Shown piece by piece: positions 32,924 to 41,080 of a stretch of DNA of 64,000 bases (position 1 is its first letter; each line of letters opens with the position of its first letter). Both the position numbers and the translations under genes were made by a program. The notes beneath the pieces are model-generated. The model had not been told where the DNA came from. It was given only the letters and a program-made list of their open reading frames with translations, and did no database searches. Origin of the DNA: Lolliginicoccus suaedae (GTDB lineage Bacteria; Actinomycetota; Actinomycetes; Mycobacteriales; Mycobacteriaceae); contig NZ_VSSO01000006.1 in assembly GCF_008312885.1 (NCBI RefSeq), positions 1 to 64,000 of the forward strand, read 5' to 3'.

Positions 32924-32962
32924 GGATCGATTGATTTCGATCATATCCCCGGAGCCCACCAA

Positions 32963-32988
32963 TAAACACCTCTGTTTAGTGATGTTTA
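32963..32988. promoter_or_regulatory. TAAACA/TGTTTA operator-like array
   Basis: Three 6-bp half-sites spaced exactly 10 bp apart: TAAACA (32963-32968), TGTTTA (32973-32978) and TGTTTA (32983-32988). The first two form a perfect inverted repeat with a 4-bp spacer. Helical phasing plus the AT-rich setting make this look like a repressor or activator site, probably for the 111-aa gene 165 bp downstream. I do not recognise the regulator; it is not the LexA box. Confidence 0.5.
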
Positions 32989-33172
32989 CAGAACGCACAG
33001 ATAACGATGAGGAAAGACGTCTCGTTCGCCACAATTGCCTTAGAGTATCTTTAGGAATTGCGCCGGCAGAACAGCAGCGACCTTGGGCCCCAGCCTTCGC
33101 TCCAGCCCCACACCGAGCAATCCAGACACTGCTACCTGGGCATCTGCAGCCCCCCTGGGTCATCCTCGCCCA

Positions 33173-33190
33173 ACTTCGCGGACGCGAAGT
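33173..33190. terminator. 8-bp hairpin downstream of the 501-aa gene
   Basis: ACTTCGCG / CGCGAAGT with a 2-nt loop, a perfect stem about 160 nt beyond the stop of the 501-aa gene. A second imperfect stem (GGGAATAACGC / GCGTTCCC on the minus strand, 33326-33347) directly follows that stop codon. Neither has a T-tract. Confidence 0.35.
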
Positions 33191-33347
33191 AATAACGCGT
33201 ACTGCAATTCCCGCGAACTGTGAGCGCCGCTACAGCAGCGAAAAACAGGAAACAGGATCGTCACAATTCCAGTACAACAGAATGACAATGCTTGGTTTTC
33301 AATCCGCGCCCCGCCCTGTGGCGCCGGGAACGCTCAGCGTTATTCCC

Positions 33348-34853
33348 TCAAGGAAACTGCTCGGACCTCACCAGCGCACCGAGCGCACCGATGGCATCAA
33401 CGGTTCCGGCATCGCCGCCGAGGACACCCGGCACAGCCACGAGCGATAGTGCCCAAGGCTCCACATCGTCGGCCACGATCCACGCCAGCACGAGCGCCCC
33501 CGGACCAGGCATCGGCCCTGCCGCCGGCACACGGCACCGCATCACCGTCCCATCGTCGTCGCGCAGCGTCACGCACTGCTCGCGGCCCGCCACATGCGTT
33601 ACCGCCCAACGCATCCGATGCTCCGGGGAATCACGCATGGCACTTGCCACGACTGCCTCCTCCGGGGGCAGCACCGTGCCACGGCGCTCGACGAATCGAG
33701 CCATCACACCGCCCTCGCGGAGCGCGACCATCCGGACGCGCCCATCCTCGACCAGCCGCCGGGCCATCGCGCCATCGAGCGTGCCCGCCATGATCCCATC
33801 GACCACGCCCATCAATGCCAGTCGTGCTGGCCCATCCGATTCCAGGAATCGCAGCGCCTTTCCCAGCACGCGCTCCACCGCGGTCGAATAGTCCGGTTCC
33901 ACTATTGCCGGCATCCTGTGCCGATCCTTGCGACGCAGCGACCCGAGCAACGCACGCGCCCGCTCCCCCGATCCGCGATCAAAGTCCCATTCCACGACAC
34001 GCTGCGTGCCTGGTGCCCAGCCGTGGGCCACGGATCGCAGCCGCTCCGCATGCCCGGCGACCTCCCCTAGCGGCGCATCGATGTCCGAGAGCACCACGAC
34101 GGCCCAGAGCAGCACCCGGGCAGCCTCGTCCTCCATGCACGGAGCCAGGGCGATGCATGAAGCCACGATCGCGCGCCGCTCGAGCACGGGTGGACTGCCC
34201 GTGGCAATATCGTGCACCCACGGCTCGATGAGCGCCTCGAGCGCGTCATGCTCGTCCACCGTCCGGGCGAGGGCCGAGATCCGGGCGGCGTCCGTGGATC
34301 CACCGAGCATGCAGGATCGCCACTCATGCACCGCTGACGCCGCGTCCCGCGCGAGATCGTGCGCCACCGCGAGCAGTCGGATCTGCTCGCTCGTGTCGTG
34401 GGCAGCGAAATCGAACCCCTCCAGCGCGATCCGGTCCCCCGCGGCGACGATCCCGTACCGAGCCAGGAGCTCCCCGAGCGGCAACGTGCGATGGGCCCCC
34501 GTGCCGGGCAAGTGCTCGCTGGCATGCTCCACGAGGGCGGCAAGGCCACCGGGCTGGCCCGCATGATCGCGCGCGAAGCGGCGCATGATCGTCCGCAGGG
34601 CCGGTGGCGGCGCGGGGAGCAGGCTCCGATCGACCGGCACCAGCGACACCGTGGCCGCATCGATCCGCAGCGCGACCAGCTCGCCCGGGCAGATCCCCGC
34701 GAAGGCGCCGGTTGGCAGATGCATGTGCTCGCCGGGCTCCACCGACGACGGAAGGAACGGCTCGATGTCCGGCACTGTCCGCACGCACGCCGATGCGATC
34801 TCCTCCGCGGAGAGCACATGGGTGGGCCACCATCGCGCCGTAGCGGTGCTCAT
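33348..34853 (-). CDS. orphan 501-aa protein coupled to a COG0523 GTPase
   Basis: A long soluble protein I do not recognise. It has no signal peptide and no membrane segment. The N-terminal third (to about 170) is mixed, with LPTGAFAGICPGELVALRIDAATVSLVP resembling a beta-rich domain. The middle (about 170-320) is Ala-rich and helical, and the C-terminal part has a strand-rich TVMRCRVPAAGPMPGPGALVLAW. The ATG at 34853 overlaps the GTPase stop as ATGA, so the two are translationally coupled and probably work together. The longer TTG start at 34859 is less likely. Codon use looks normal for the window. Confidence 0.8.
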   Translation of the reverse strand: MSTATARWWPTHVLSAEEIASACVRTVPDIEPFLPSSVEPGEHMHLPTGAFAGICPGELVALRIDAATVSLVPVDRSLLPAPPPALRTIMRRFARDHAGQPGGLAALVEHASEHLPGTGAHRTLPLGELLARYGIVAAGDRIALEGFDFAAHDTSEQIRLLAVAHDLARDAASAVHEWRSCMLGGSTDAARISALARTVDEHDALEALIEPWVHDIATGSPPVLERRAIVASCIALAPCMEDEAARVLLWAVVVLSDIDAPLGEVAGHAERLRSVAHGWAPGTQRVVEWDFDRGSGERARALLGSLRRKDRHRMPAIVEPDYSTAVERVLGKALRFLESDGPARLALMGVVDGIMAGTLDGAMARRLVEDGRVRMVALREGGVMARFVERRGTVLPPEEAVVASAMRDSPEHRMRWAVTHVAGREQCVTLRDDDGTVMRCRVPAAGPMPGPGALVLAWIVADDVEPWALSLVAVPGVLGGDAGTVDAIGALGALVRSEQFP

Positions 34854-35920
34854 GGCCAACCGGCCTCGTTGACATCGGTGAAGCGGACATCGGTGAAGCG
34901 CAGCACCCGCAGCATCGCGTGCTCATCGCTGGGGCCTGGCTCGGTCGCGGTGCAGGAATCGAGCTGCTCGAGCAGCGCGGGCTCATCCATGCCATGCCCG
35001 ATGAGGACGAGCTCGGTCCGTCGCACCGCGCCAGCCTGCCAGGGGCGCCGCTCGATCTCTATGCTCCGCCCGACGACCTGCAGCACATAGCACTCGCCAT
35101 CACCGAACTTCCCGAAATCCAGCAAGCCCTTGACACGGTAGACGCCCGCGGGCCGCCGCTCGAGCAGATCCATGAACCAGCGGGGGTGCACCGGCACCGA
35201 TGAGGTCCACGCTGTGCTCTGCACCTGATGGGAATGCCCGTGATCATGCTGCTCCGCTTGATCGCCCGATTCCTCGCGCAGCAACGCATCAAGCGTCAGC
35301 TGCACCGGAAGGTCCGGGCGGCGCTCCTGCTGCCCGTGCCGCTCGGTCGCGTCGATGAGCAGGTCCAGATCGAGAGCGCCCCGGATAGTGGGGATCACCG
35401 GTGCGCCACGCGACGCGGCCGCGATCCTCGCCAGGAGATCGTCGCGCTCGGCGCTGGAAAGCACATCAGCCTTGTTCAGCAGCACCAGATCAGCGACGCC
35501 CGCCTGGCGGACGAGATCGACACGCCCGTGCTCGGCCGCGTCGATGACGACGATCACCGACGAGCAATGAAACCGCTCATCACCGGCTGCCCGGACCACC
35601 TGGACGAGCGCGGCCGGCTCGGCTACCCCGCTCGCCTCCACCAGGATCATGTCTAGCCGCGGCGCGATGCCCGCCAGGCTGGCCAGGGACTCCTCGATGT
35701 CATCGCTATCGACCTCGCAGCAGATGCAGCCGTTGGTCAGGGTCATCATGTTGTCGACCTGCCCAGCGACGAGAAAAGCATCGATGTTGATCGCCCCGAA
35801 ATCGTTGACCAGTACTCCCAGCCGCAGGTCTCCCGCCGACCTCAGCACATGGTTGACCAGGGTCGTCTTCCCGGCGCCCAGGAACCCCGCCACCACCACG
35901 ACAGGAATAGACGCTCCCAC
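34850..35920 (-). CDS. CobW/COG0523 family GTPase
   Basis: A G3E-family GTPase (356 aa) of the metal-chaperone group (CobW, YciC/ZigA, YeiR). The P-loop is GFLGAGKT (12-19), the metal-binding CxCC motif is Cys65-x-Cys67-Cys68 in NGCICCEV, and NKAD is the guanine-binding motif. A His-rich stretch (EQHDHGHSHQ) precedes the C-terminal CobW_C domain (VHPRWFMDLLERRPAGVYRVKG). I chose GTG 35920 because GGGGAG lies 8 nt upstream and IPVVVVAGFLG then falls at the usual N-terminal place. The metal (Zn, Co or other) is not determined; no Zur-type box is evident upstream. Confidence 0.88.
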   Translation of the reverse strand: MGASIPVVVVAGFLGAGKTTLVNHVLRSAGDLRLGVLVNDFGAINIDAFLVAGQVDNMMTLTNGCICCEVDSDDIEESLASLAGIAPRLDMILVEASGVAEPAALVQVVRAAGDERFHCSSVIVVIDAAEHGRVDLVRQAGVADLVLLNKADVLSSAERDDLLARIAAASRGAPVIPTIRGALDLDLLIDATERHGQQERRPDLPVQLTLDALLREESGDQAEQHDHGHSHQVQSTAWTSSVPVHPRWFMDLLERRPAGVYRVKGLLDFGKFGDGECYVLQVVGRSIEIERRPWQAGAVRRTELVLIGHGMDEPALLEQLDSCTATEPGPSDEHAMLRVLRFTDVRFTDVNEAGWP

Positions 35921-36026
35921 CTCGGCCACTCCCCTCTTCGATCCTCGTCCCGGATACGGGATGGTACCGGGCGCCATGGTCGAGGCATCGTGGTCGACAC
36001 GGCATGCCAGACGTAACGTGTTCGAT

Positions 36027-36890
36027 ATGACCAGCAATCCGCTGCCGCGACGCAGGCGTCGAATCATGCCGCTCCTTGTTGCCGTGATCCTCCTCGCGCT
36101 CGCCGCGGGATGCTCGGGGCAATCCGATGACAGCTTCTCGCCGGCCCCCTTCCCTGTCGGTGACGGGGAGATCCGCGAGGAGAGCATGGCCGGTGGGCCA
36201 CTCGCTCCCCGGCAAGCGCCCGATGCCGTCGAGCGACAGGTCATTCGCCACGCCAGCATGACGATCCTCGTGCCTGATCCGGCCACCGCGTCCCGCCAGG
36301 CCGCCGAGGCCGCGGAGCGGGTGGATGGCCGCATCGATCACCGCACCGAGCGTCCGCCCACCGGGCAGTCCCAGGGCTCGGCCAGCCTGACCCTGCGCGT
36401 GCCCGCCGATACCCTCGACACGATGATCGAGGAGCTGCGCGCGCTCGGTACCGTCAGCGAGCTGACCATCTCGAGCAGTGACGTCACGATCCAGGTCGTG
36501 GATCTCGATGCCCGCATCGATGCGCTCGCCACCTCGGTCTCGCGCTTGCAGGAGATCATGGCGACCGCGTCCTCCGCGGAGGACCTGATCGCGGCGGAGA
36601 CCGCGCTCGCGGAGCGGCAGGCCCAGCTCGATGGGCTGCGCTCCCAGCGCGAGCACCTCGCGGACCAGGTAGAGCTGTCCACGCTTGACCTGTACCTCGC
36701 GCAGCGTCCCGCGACCGATCCGGCGTCCGGTTTCGCGGGCGGGCTCCGCGAGGGGTGGGAGACCCTGCTCGAGGCGCTGCGATCCGCGATCATCGGCATC
36801 GGCCTGGCACTGCCCTGGGTGGTCTTCCTCGCGGCGGGCGCGGGCATCATCTATGGCGGGGTGCGCCTGCTCTCCCGGCGCTCCGGCTAG
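36027..36890 (+). CDS. DUF4349 lipoprotein
   Basis: A 287-aa predicted lipoprotein: basic N terminus, hydrophobic core and lipobox LAAGC with Cys29. The body matches the DUF4349 pattern: VIRHASMTILVPDPATASRQAAEAAERVDG, then a coiled-coil region (about 170-225, LQEIMATASSAEDLIAAETALAERQAQ), and a C-terminal transmembrane segment (about 258-280) followed by RLLSRRSG. So it is tethered at both ends. It is divergent from the COG0523 GTPase. The start ATG 36027 lacks a clear ribosome site; ATG 36066 (MPLLVAV) is an alternative. Confidence 0.82.
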   Translation: MTSNPLPRRRRRIMPLLVAVILLALAAGCSGQSDDSFSPAPFPVGDGEIREESMAGGPLAPRQAPDAVERQVIRHASMTILVPDPATASRQAAEAAERVDGRIDHRTERPPTGQSQGSASLTLRVPADTLDTMIEELRALGTVSELTISSSDVTIQVVDLDARIDALATSVSRLQEIMATASSAEDLIAAETALAERQAQLDGLRSQREHLADQVELSTLDLYLAQRPATDPASGFAGGLREGWETLLEALRSAIIGIGLALPWVVFLAAGAGIIYGGVRLLSRRSG

Positions 36891-36958
36891 CCATCCGCCG
36901 GTTCCGGGTGCAAAACGTTATCTTCCGGGCAGGATCCGGCCCTGCGCGAGCACCTACG

Positions 36959-37690
36959 ATGAGGATCATGAACCTTCGGCACATGCGACGCTCCGCCCTG
37001 GTGGTCCCAGCGATCCTGATCCTGGGCATCGCAGGCTGCGGCAGCAACGATGCAGACCTGCCAGCAAGCGTGCCCACGCCCGGACTGTCACCGCAGAGCG
37101 CCTCGACCGGCGCGGACCTGCCCGACGAGGACGCGGATCCCACCGAGAACGTGCCAACCAGCCCGGAGATCGAGGAGACCCCGCTGCAACCGGCGCCGAC
37201 TCCTCCCGAGGACAACTCCTCCCCATCCCCGGACCCGGGCAGCTCGTTCTCGGGCACGCTCGGCCCTGTCTCGAAGCAGTCCGGCAGCGGCACCTTCCTC
37301 AGCGTCACTGATATCCGGGTGGGCGAGCACGACGGATACACCCGCATCGTCGTGGACCTCGCGGGCCAGGGCAACCAGCCTGGCTACGACATCCGCTACG
37401 TCGATGCGGCCTACGCGGGAGGCTCGGGCGATCCCATCGCCGTGAGCGGTGACGCCATCCTGGCGTTCAACGTGACGGGCTGGGGCTACCCCTTCGACAC
37501 TGGCGTCGACCCGTACTCCGGTCCCAAGACGATCGGTGGGCCCGGCAGCGGATCGGTCGCCGAGATCGAGGTCGGTACCTTCAACGAGGGCGTCGCGCAG
37601 ATGTTCGTGGGCGTGCGTGGCGGCCAGCGCGAGTTCACCGCCATGACCCTGACCAACCCGCCCCGCGTTGTCCTCGACATCAGCGACTAG
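36959..37690 (+). CDS. AMIN-like domain lipoprotein
   Basis: A 243-aa predicted lipoprotein with lipobox GIAGC (Cys27), a long Pro/Ser/Glu/Asp-rich linker (about 30-105) and a C-terminal beta-rich domain. That domain begins FLSVTDIRVGEHDGYTRIVVDL and ends NPPRVVLDISD, the pattern of actinobacterial AMIN-like domains that bind the cell envelope. The linker is probably a wall-spanning tether. It is 68 bp after the DUF4349 gene and on the same strand, so both may be co-transcribed. The start could also be ATG 36968. Confidence 0.82.
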   Translation: MRIMNLRHMRRSALVVPAILILGIAGCGSNDADLPASVPTPGLSPQSASTGADLPDEDADPTENVPTSPEIEETPLQPAPTPPEDNSSPSPDPGSSFSGTLGPVSKQSGSGTFLSVTDIRVGEHDGYTRIVVDLAGQGNQPGYDIRYVDAAYAGGSGDPIAVSGDAILAFNVTGWGYPFDTGVDPYSGPKTIGGPGSGSVAEIEVGTFNEGVAQMFVGVRGGQREFTAMTLTNPPRVVLDISD

Positions 37691-37717
37691 GCGCGTCAAC
37701 GTGCCCCTGCGGCCCTG

Positions 37718-38341
37718 ATGAAGCTGTTCCTCGCCTCGTACCGCCTCGGCGGTGCGGGCACCGCGCTCGCGCGCCTGGTGCCCGCACCGCGGCACGCCGT
37801 AGTGATCGCCAACGCCGCGGACGCCTGGCCCGCCGCGGCGCGCGCGTGGGCCGTGCGCAGCGAGATCGAGATGCTGGCCACGATCGGGATCACCGCCCGC
37901 GAGCTGGACCTGCGGGAGCACATCGGCGATCCCGGCGGCGTGCGCGAGATCCTCGATCGCTCCAGCCTGGTGTGGCTGCGCGGCGGCAACACGTTCGTGC
38001 TGCGCTCACGGCTCGCGCAGAGCGGCGCGGACAGCATCATCACTGATCTGGTGCGCTCCGGCAGCATCGTCTACGGCGGCTACAGCGCGGGCGCGACAAT
38101 CGCCGCACCGTCGCTGGAGGGCATCGAGTGGTGCGACGATCCGGCCGAAGTGGTGCAGGAATGCGGCATCCCGGCGGCATGGTCGGGCCTGGGCCTGGTG
38201 CCCTTCCGGATCGTTCCGCACTACCGCTCCCCCGGGCATGAGAACCCGGAGCGGATCGAGGCCCTCGCGCAGCACTACGCCCGGGCGGGCATCGATTTCC
38301 GGGCCCTGCCTGATTCCGAGGTCATCGTCATCGACGACTAG
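37718..38341 (+). CDS. peptidase E (S51 family) homologue
   Basis: A 207-aa protein of the S51 dipeptidase E family, serine hydrolases with a class-I glutaminase-like fold. The nucleophile elbow is GGYSAGATIAAPS (Ser123) and the preceding RGGNTFVLRSRL (88-99) is diagnostic. The catalytic His probably lies in VPHYRSPGHENPERI. Known members cut Asp-X dipeptides; actinobacterial relatives may have other substrates. It starts 27 bp after the AMIN-like gene. Confidence 0.85.
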   Translation: MKLFLASYRLGGAGTALARLVPAPRHAVVIANAADAWPAAARAWAVRSEIEMLATIGITARELDLREHIGDPGGVREILDRSSLVWLRGGNTFVLRSRLAQSGADSIITDLVRSGSIVYGGYSAGATIAAPSLEGIEWCDDPAEVVQECGIPAAWSGLGLVPFRIVPHYRSPGHENPERIEALAQHYARAGIDFRALPDSEVIVIDD

Positions 38342-38363
38342 CACCGCCTGGGACTACTAGGAC

Positions 38364-40058
38364 CTACTGGTAGGAGACGAACCAGGGCGCCGGACCGATC
38401 TGCATGGTCCGCTCGGGGGTGAAGGTGGGGAAATCCTCATCGATGAAGTTCTTCCATCCCAGCCAGACACCATCCGGAAGCCCTGTCTTCAAGGCATTCC
38501 AGGTGCTCATCTTCTCGCCCGGAACACCATGACCATCAGCATGGATCAGCAGTACCACTTCGTCGCGGCTCGTGTCGAGGCTCTCGCGGTCAAGGATCAT
38601 GCGTTGCTGGAACTGGTGCAGGATCAGGAGCTTCTGGGGCAGATCGTGCTCGGCGGTGAGGTCGGCGAGCCAGTCCGTGACCTCGTTGACCTCGGCCGCG
38701 TCGACCTGTCCGATCTGCTGCAAGTGGACCTCGCCAGGCTTGAGCCGCCACTCGGGATCCAGCGCGAGCCCCACGTGCGGCTCGCGCAGGAGATCCTCGA
38801 ACATCCGCGCCTGGGTGAGGAAGTCCGTGCGCCCCGGCTGCAGGTCAAGCACCACATAGACACCTGCCTCGGCGGCCGCGTCGATCCAGGGCCGGACCTG
38901 CGCGACCTCGGCGATGTTCGAGTAGTTTCCATCCGCGCCCGCGGAGACCGATGCCACGGTGACGATCAGCTCGAACGCTGGGATCACCGGCTCGGAGGAG
39001 AACGGCTCGTACTGCTCAGCGAGCTCCACCGCGCGCGCGATCGCTTCATCGACGGGCTGCTCGCCGAGCAGCCCCATCGCCGGCACGCCGGGGTGGCCGT
39101 AGAGCGCGATCATCCGCCTGCCGGGGAACACCAGTTGCCCGCCGCCGGGAAGCTCCGGCACCGAGACTGCTGCGCGCACGCGCTCGTTGAGCTCGGCGAC
39201 CGTGCCGAACCCGCTGCCCAGCGCGACCACGGTGGCGTCCTCGTGGTCGCGGATCGCCGCTACGGAGCTAGCGCTCGCCCGGGGGTCGGGCACCGCGAGC
39301 GGCACGACTGTCGCTCCCGCCGCGCGGGCTGTCGCGGTTGCAGCAATGTGCTCGGCCCACTCGCGGCCTTCCTCGCTCGCCGGGGCCGAGACAAGGGCGA
39401 GCACTGGCGGGTCGAGCTGCGAGCGTCCGAACTCGGGCAGTGCCTGCGGCTCGGTGGTCGGCCCGGGCCCAGCGAGAGGCTGGTCGGCAAGGGAGAGCAG
39501 CGTGGCGTCGTCGCTGTCGATCGCAGCGATCGCGTCCAGCGCGCCGGCAGTCGCCGCAACCTCCTTCTCGCCGAGATCGCGCTCGATCATCTCCTCGATC
39601 GCGGCCTTGTCCGCGGGTGCCTCGATGATGGATGCGGTGCCGAGATCCGGCACGGCGCCGACAGCGAGGACATGGCTCGCGCCGAGCCGCTCGACCTCCT
39701 CGAGCACCGCGGCCCCATCGGCCGGGTCGACGGGAAGCATCGGGACGGACGTCGCGACCGCCAGGGATGCCGCGCGCACCAATGCGGCAGGATCATCGAA
39801 GGGCGCGGCCACGACGAACGGTGCCCGGGCGAAGAACTGCTGGGCGGTGCCGCGGGCCAGGCCAGCCTCGCTGTCATCGACAACGATCGGCAACGAGCGG
39901 CCTGGATCAGCCTCATCGGGCAGAGCCTCGGGCTGCACGAGCCCGGCAGGGGCATCATCCTCATCGAGGTCGACGGTGCAGCCGACCGCAGCCACCAGGC
40001 CGATGGCACTGGCAGCGACGATAGCAACAGTCCGGGAGGGGCCTCTTCTCACAAGCAC
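38364..40058 (-). CDS. large predicted lipoprotein, unknown function
   Basis: A 564-aa protein with an N-terminal signal and a lipobox-like AAVGC (Cys27). The first half contains repeated Rossmann-like units (FFARAPFVVAAPFDDPAALVRAASLAVA, then ASHVLAVGAVPDLG) that recall cell-wall-binding repeat 2 proteins. The second half (about 330-564) looks like a TIM-barrel-type domain with VYVVLDLQPGRTDFLTQA, HVGLALDPEWRL and VVLLIHADGHGVPGE, ending WLGWKNFIDEDFPT and PAPWFVSYQ. Its relatives are, as I recall, confined to Mycobacteriales and uncharacterised. A wall-associated hydrolase is a guess. The start is a GTG without a ribosome site. Confidence 0.75.
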   Translation of the reverse strand: MLVRRGPSRTVAIVAASAIGLVAAVGCTVDLDEDDAPAGLVQPEALPDEADPGRSLPIVVDDSEAGLARGTAQQFFARAPFVVAAPFDDPAALVRAASLAVATSVPMLPVDPADGAAVLEEVERLGASHVLAVGAVPDLGTASIIEAPADKAAIEEMIERDLGEKEVAATAGALDAIAAIDSDDATLLSLADQPLAGPGPTTEPQALPEFGRSQLDPPVLALVSAPASEEGREWAEHIAATATARAAGATVVPLAVPDPRASASSVAAIRDHEDATVVALGSGFGTVAELNERVRAAVSVPELPGGGQLVFPGRRMIALYGHPGVPAMGLLGEQPVDEAIARAVELAEQYEPFSSEPVIPAFELIVTVASVSAGADGNYSNIAEVAQVRPWIDAAAEAGVYVVLDLQPGRTDFLTQARMFEDLLREPHVGLALDPEWRLKPGEVHLQQIGQVDAAEVNEVTDWLADLTAEHDLPQKLLILHQFQQRMILDRESLDTSRDEVVLLIHADGHGVPGEKMSTWNALKTGLPDGVWLGWKNFIDEDFPTFTPERTMQIGPAPWFVSYQ

Positions 40059-40222
40059 GCGCTCAAACTACCGCGCCGCGCGCCGCGCGGACGCCAGGGA
40101 CACACCGCGGCAGCACGCCCCGGGAAATGCCTCTGGAATTGCCCGCTGCCTGGCCGTCGCCAGCCAATGCCCGATCCCCGTACTCTGGAGGAAATGTTCC
40201 GATCACTGGAGAGCGAGGCCAC

Positions 40223-41005
40223 ATGGAGATCCCCGCAGTGGCGCTCGACCACCTCGAGCTCACCTGCACGACGCGGCTCGGATCGCCGACGCGGTGGACC
40301 GCGCCCGCGACGTTCCGGGCAAGCCTTGCCCTCTGCGTGATCGACGCTGTGCAATGCACGGCCGGCCACTACCCCACCACGCTGGCGGTGACCGAGCACT
40401 TCAGTGCCTACCGTGCCCGGCAGCAGGCCACCGACCACTGTTGCCCAGGCGTTCCCGACGGTACGCGCGCATTGCTGAGGACATTCGAGGAAAGCGGTGG
40501 TGCCACTGCGTGGTCGGGAAAGGTCGCGATGTACCGGACGCGCCACGCCAGCCCCGCGCAGGCCGTGAAGGCACGCTCCATCCACCGGGCCGCCTCGGCG
40601 TTCCACGACCTGCGCATCGATGGGACCGCGGATCTCGCTGCGATGATTCCTCATGCGGCAACCCGCTCGCTCGTGGTCAATGCATGGCGGGGAGCAGCCG
40701 GCCACAGTTTCACCGACAGCTGGGACTATCTGCTGCTGCTCAGCGGGATCCATGCCGCCGACAGTGCCAGCGCGCTCCGCCACTGCCACAGGTTCCTCGC
40801 CGGAGCATTCCCACCGGAAGGAAACGAGGTGGCAGCGCGGGCACGGCAGCCCGGCATGGTGCTGCACCTCGTGGAGGTCCTCGCCGAGCGGCTGGGCACC
40901 TCCACCCCGGCGCTCGTGCTCGCGATCAATCGCTGGAGCACGGGTCATCGCGCGTTCGCTGTCCCGGCCCCCACCGCCGGTTGGGCCGAGCACGCCACGA
41001 ACTGA
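40223..41005 (+). CDS. uncharacterised helical protein, paralogue A
   Basis: A 260-aa all-helical protein. It shares a core with the protein at 44209: ASLALCVIDAVQ, an aromatic YRARQQ helix, LLRTFEESGG-x-AWSGKVAMYRTRH and a C-terminal AERLG...A..RW helix. From memory the family occurs in actinobacteria, sometimes mislabelled heme peroxidase, and relatives carry a helix-hairpin-helix-like LAGIPGVKPDR segment. Here the matching place reads LLSGIHAADSASA, so the hairpin glycines are mostly lost. Start ATG 40223 has GAGG just upstream. No signal peptide. Function unknown. Confidence 0.75.
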   Translation: MEIPAVALDHLELTCTTRLGSPTRWTAPATFRASLALCVIDAVQCTAGHYPTTLAVTEHFSAYRARQQATDHCCPGVPDGTRALLRTFEESGGATAWSGKVAMYRTRHASPAQAVKARSIHRAASAFHDLRIDGTADLAAMIPHAATRSLVVNAWRGAAGHSFTDSWDYLLLLSGIHAADSASALRHCHRFLAGAFPPEGNEVAARARQPGMVLHLVEVLAERLGTSTPALVLAINRWSTGHRAFAVPAPTAGWAEHATN

Positions 41006-41080
41006 TCAGTTCCTCAGGAGTTTGGACCAGGCGCGCGCAGCCGTTGCCCGCGCGTTGCCTGGAGGTGCCATGCTCCCCAC

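Larger units (their letters stand above)
32799..33347. other. 549-bp AT-rich intergenic region
   Basis: No gene is supported here. The part from about 32920 to 33060, and again 33180-33300, is much richer in A and T than the rest of the window. It contains several perfect inverted repeats: GGGAGCA/TGCTCCC (32906-32923), GATCGA/TCGATC (32925-32942), TAAACA/TGTTTA (32963-32978) and ACTTCGCG/CGCGAAGT (33173-33190). It is the upstream region of the 111-aa gene and the downstream region of the 501-aa gene. The composition suggests either a control region or a remnant of acquired DNA. Confidence 0.6.

Noticed and set aside
32679-33449. 256-codon plus-strand frame over the intergenic region at 33 kb
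   Set aside because: It overlaps the 111-aa gene and the 501-aa gene, has no ribosome site at its start and no recognisable domain. The AT-rich composition argues for control sequence, not coding.
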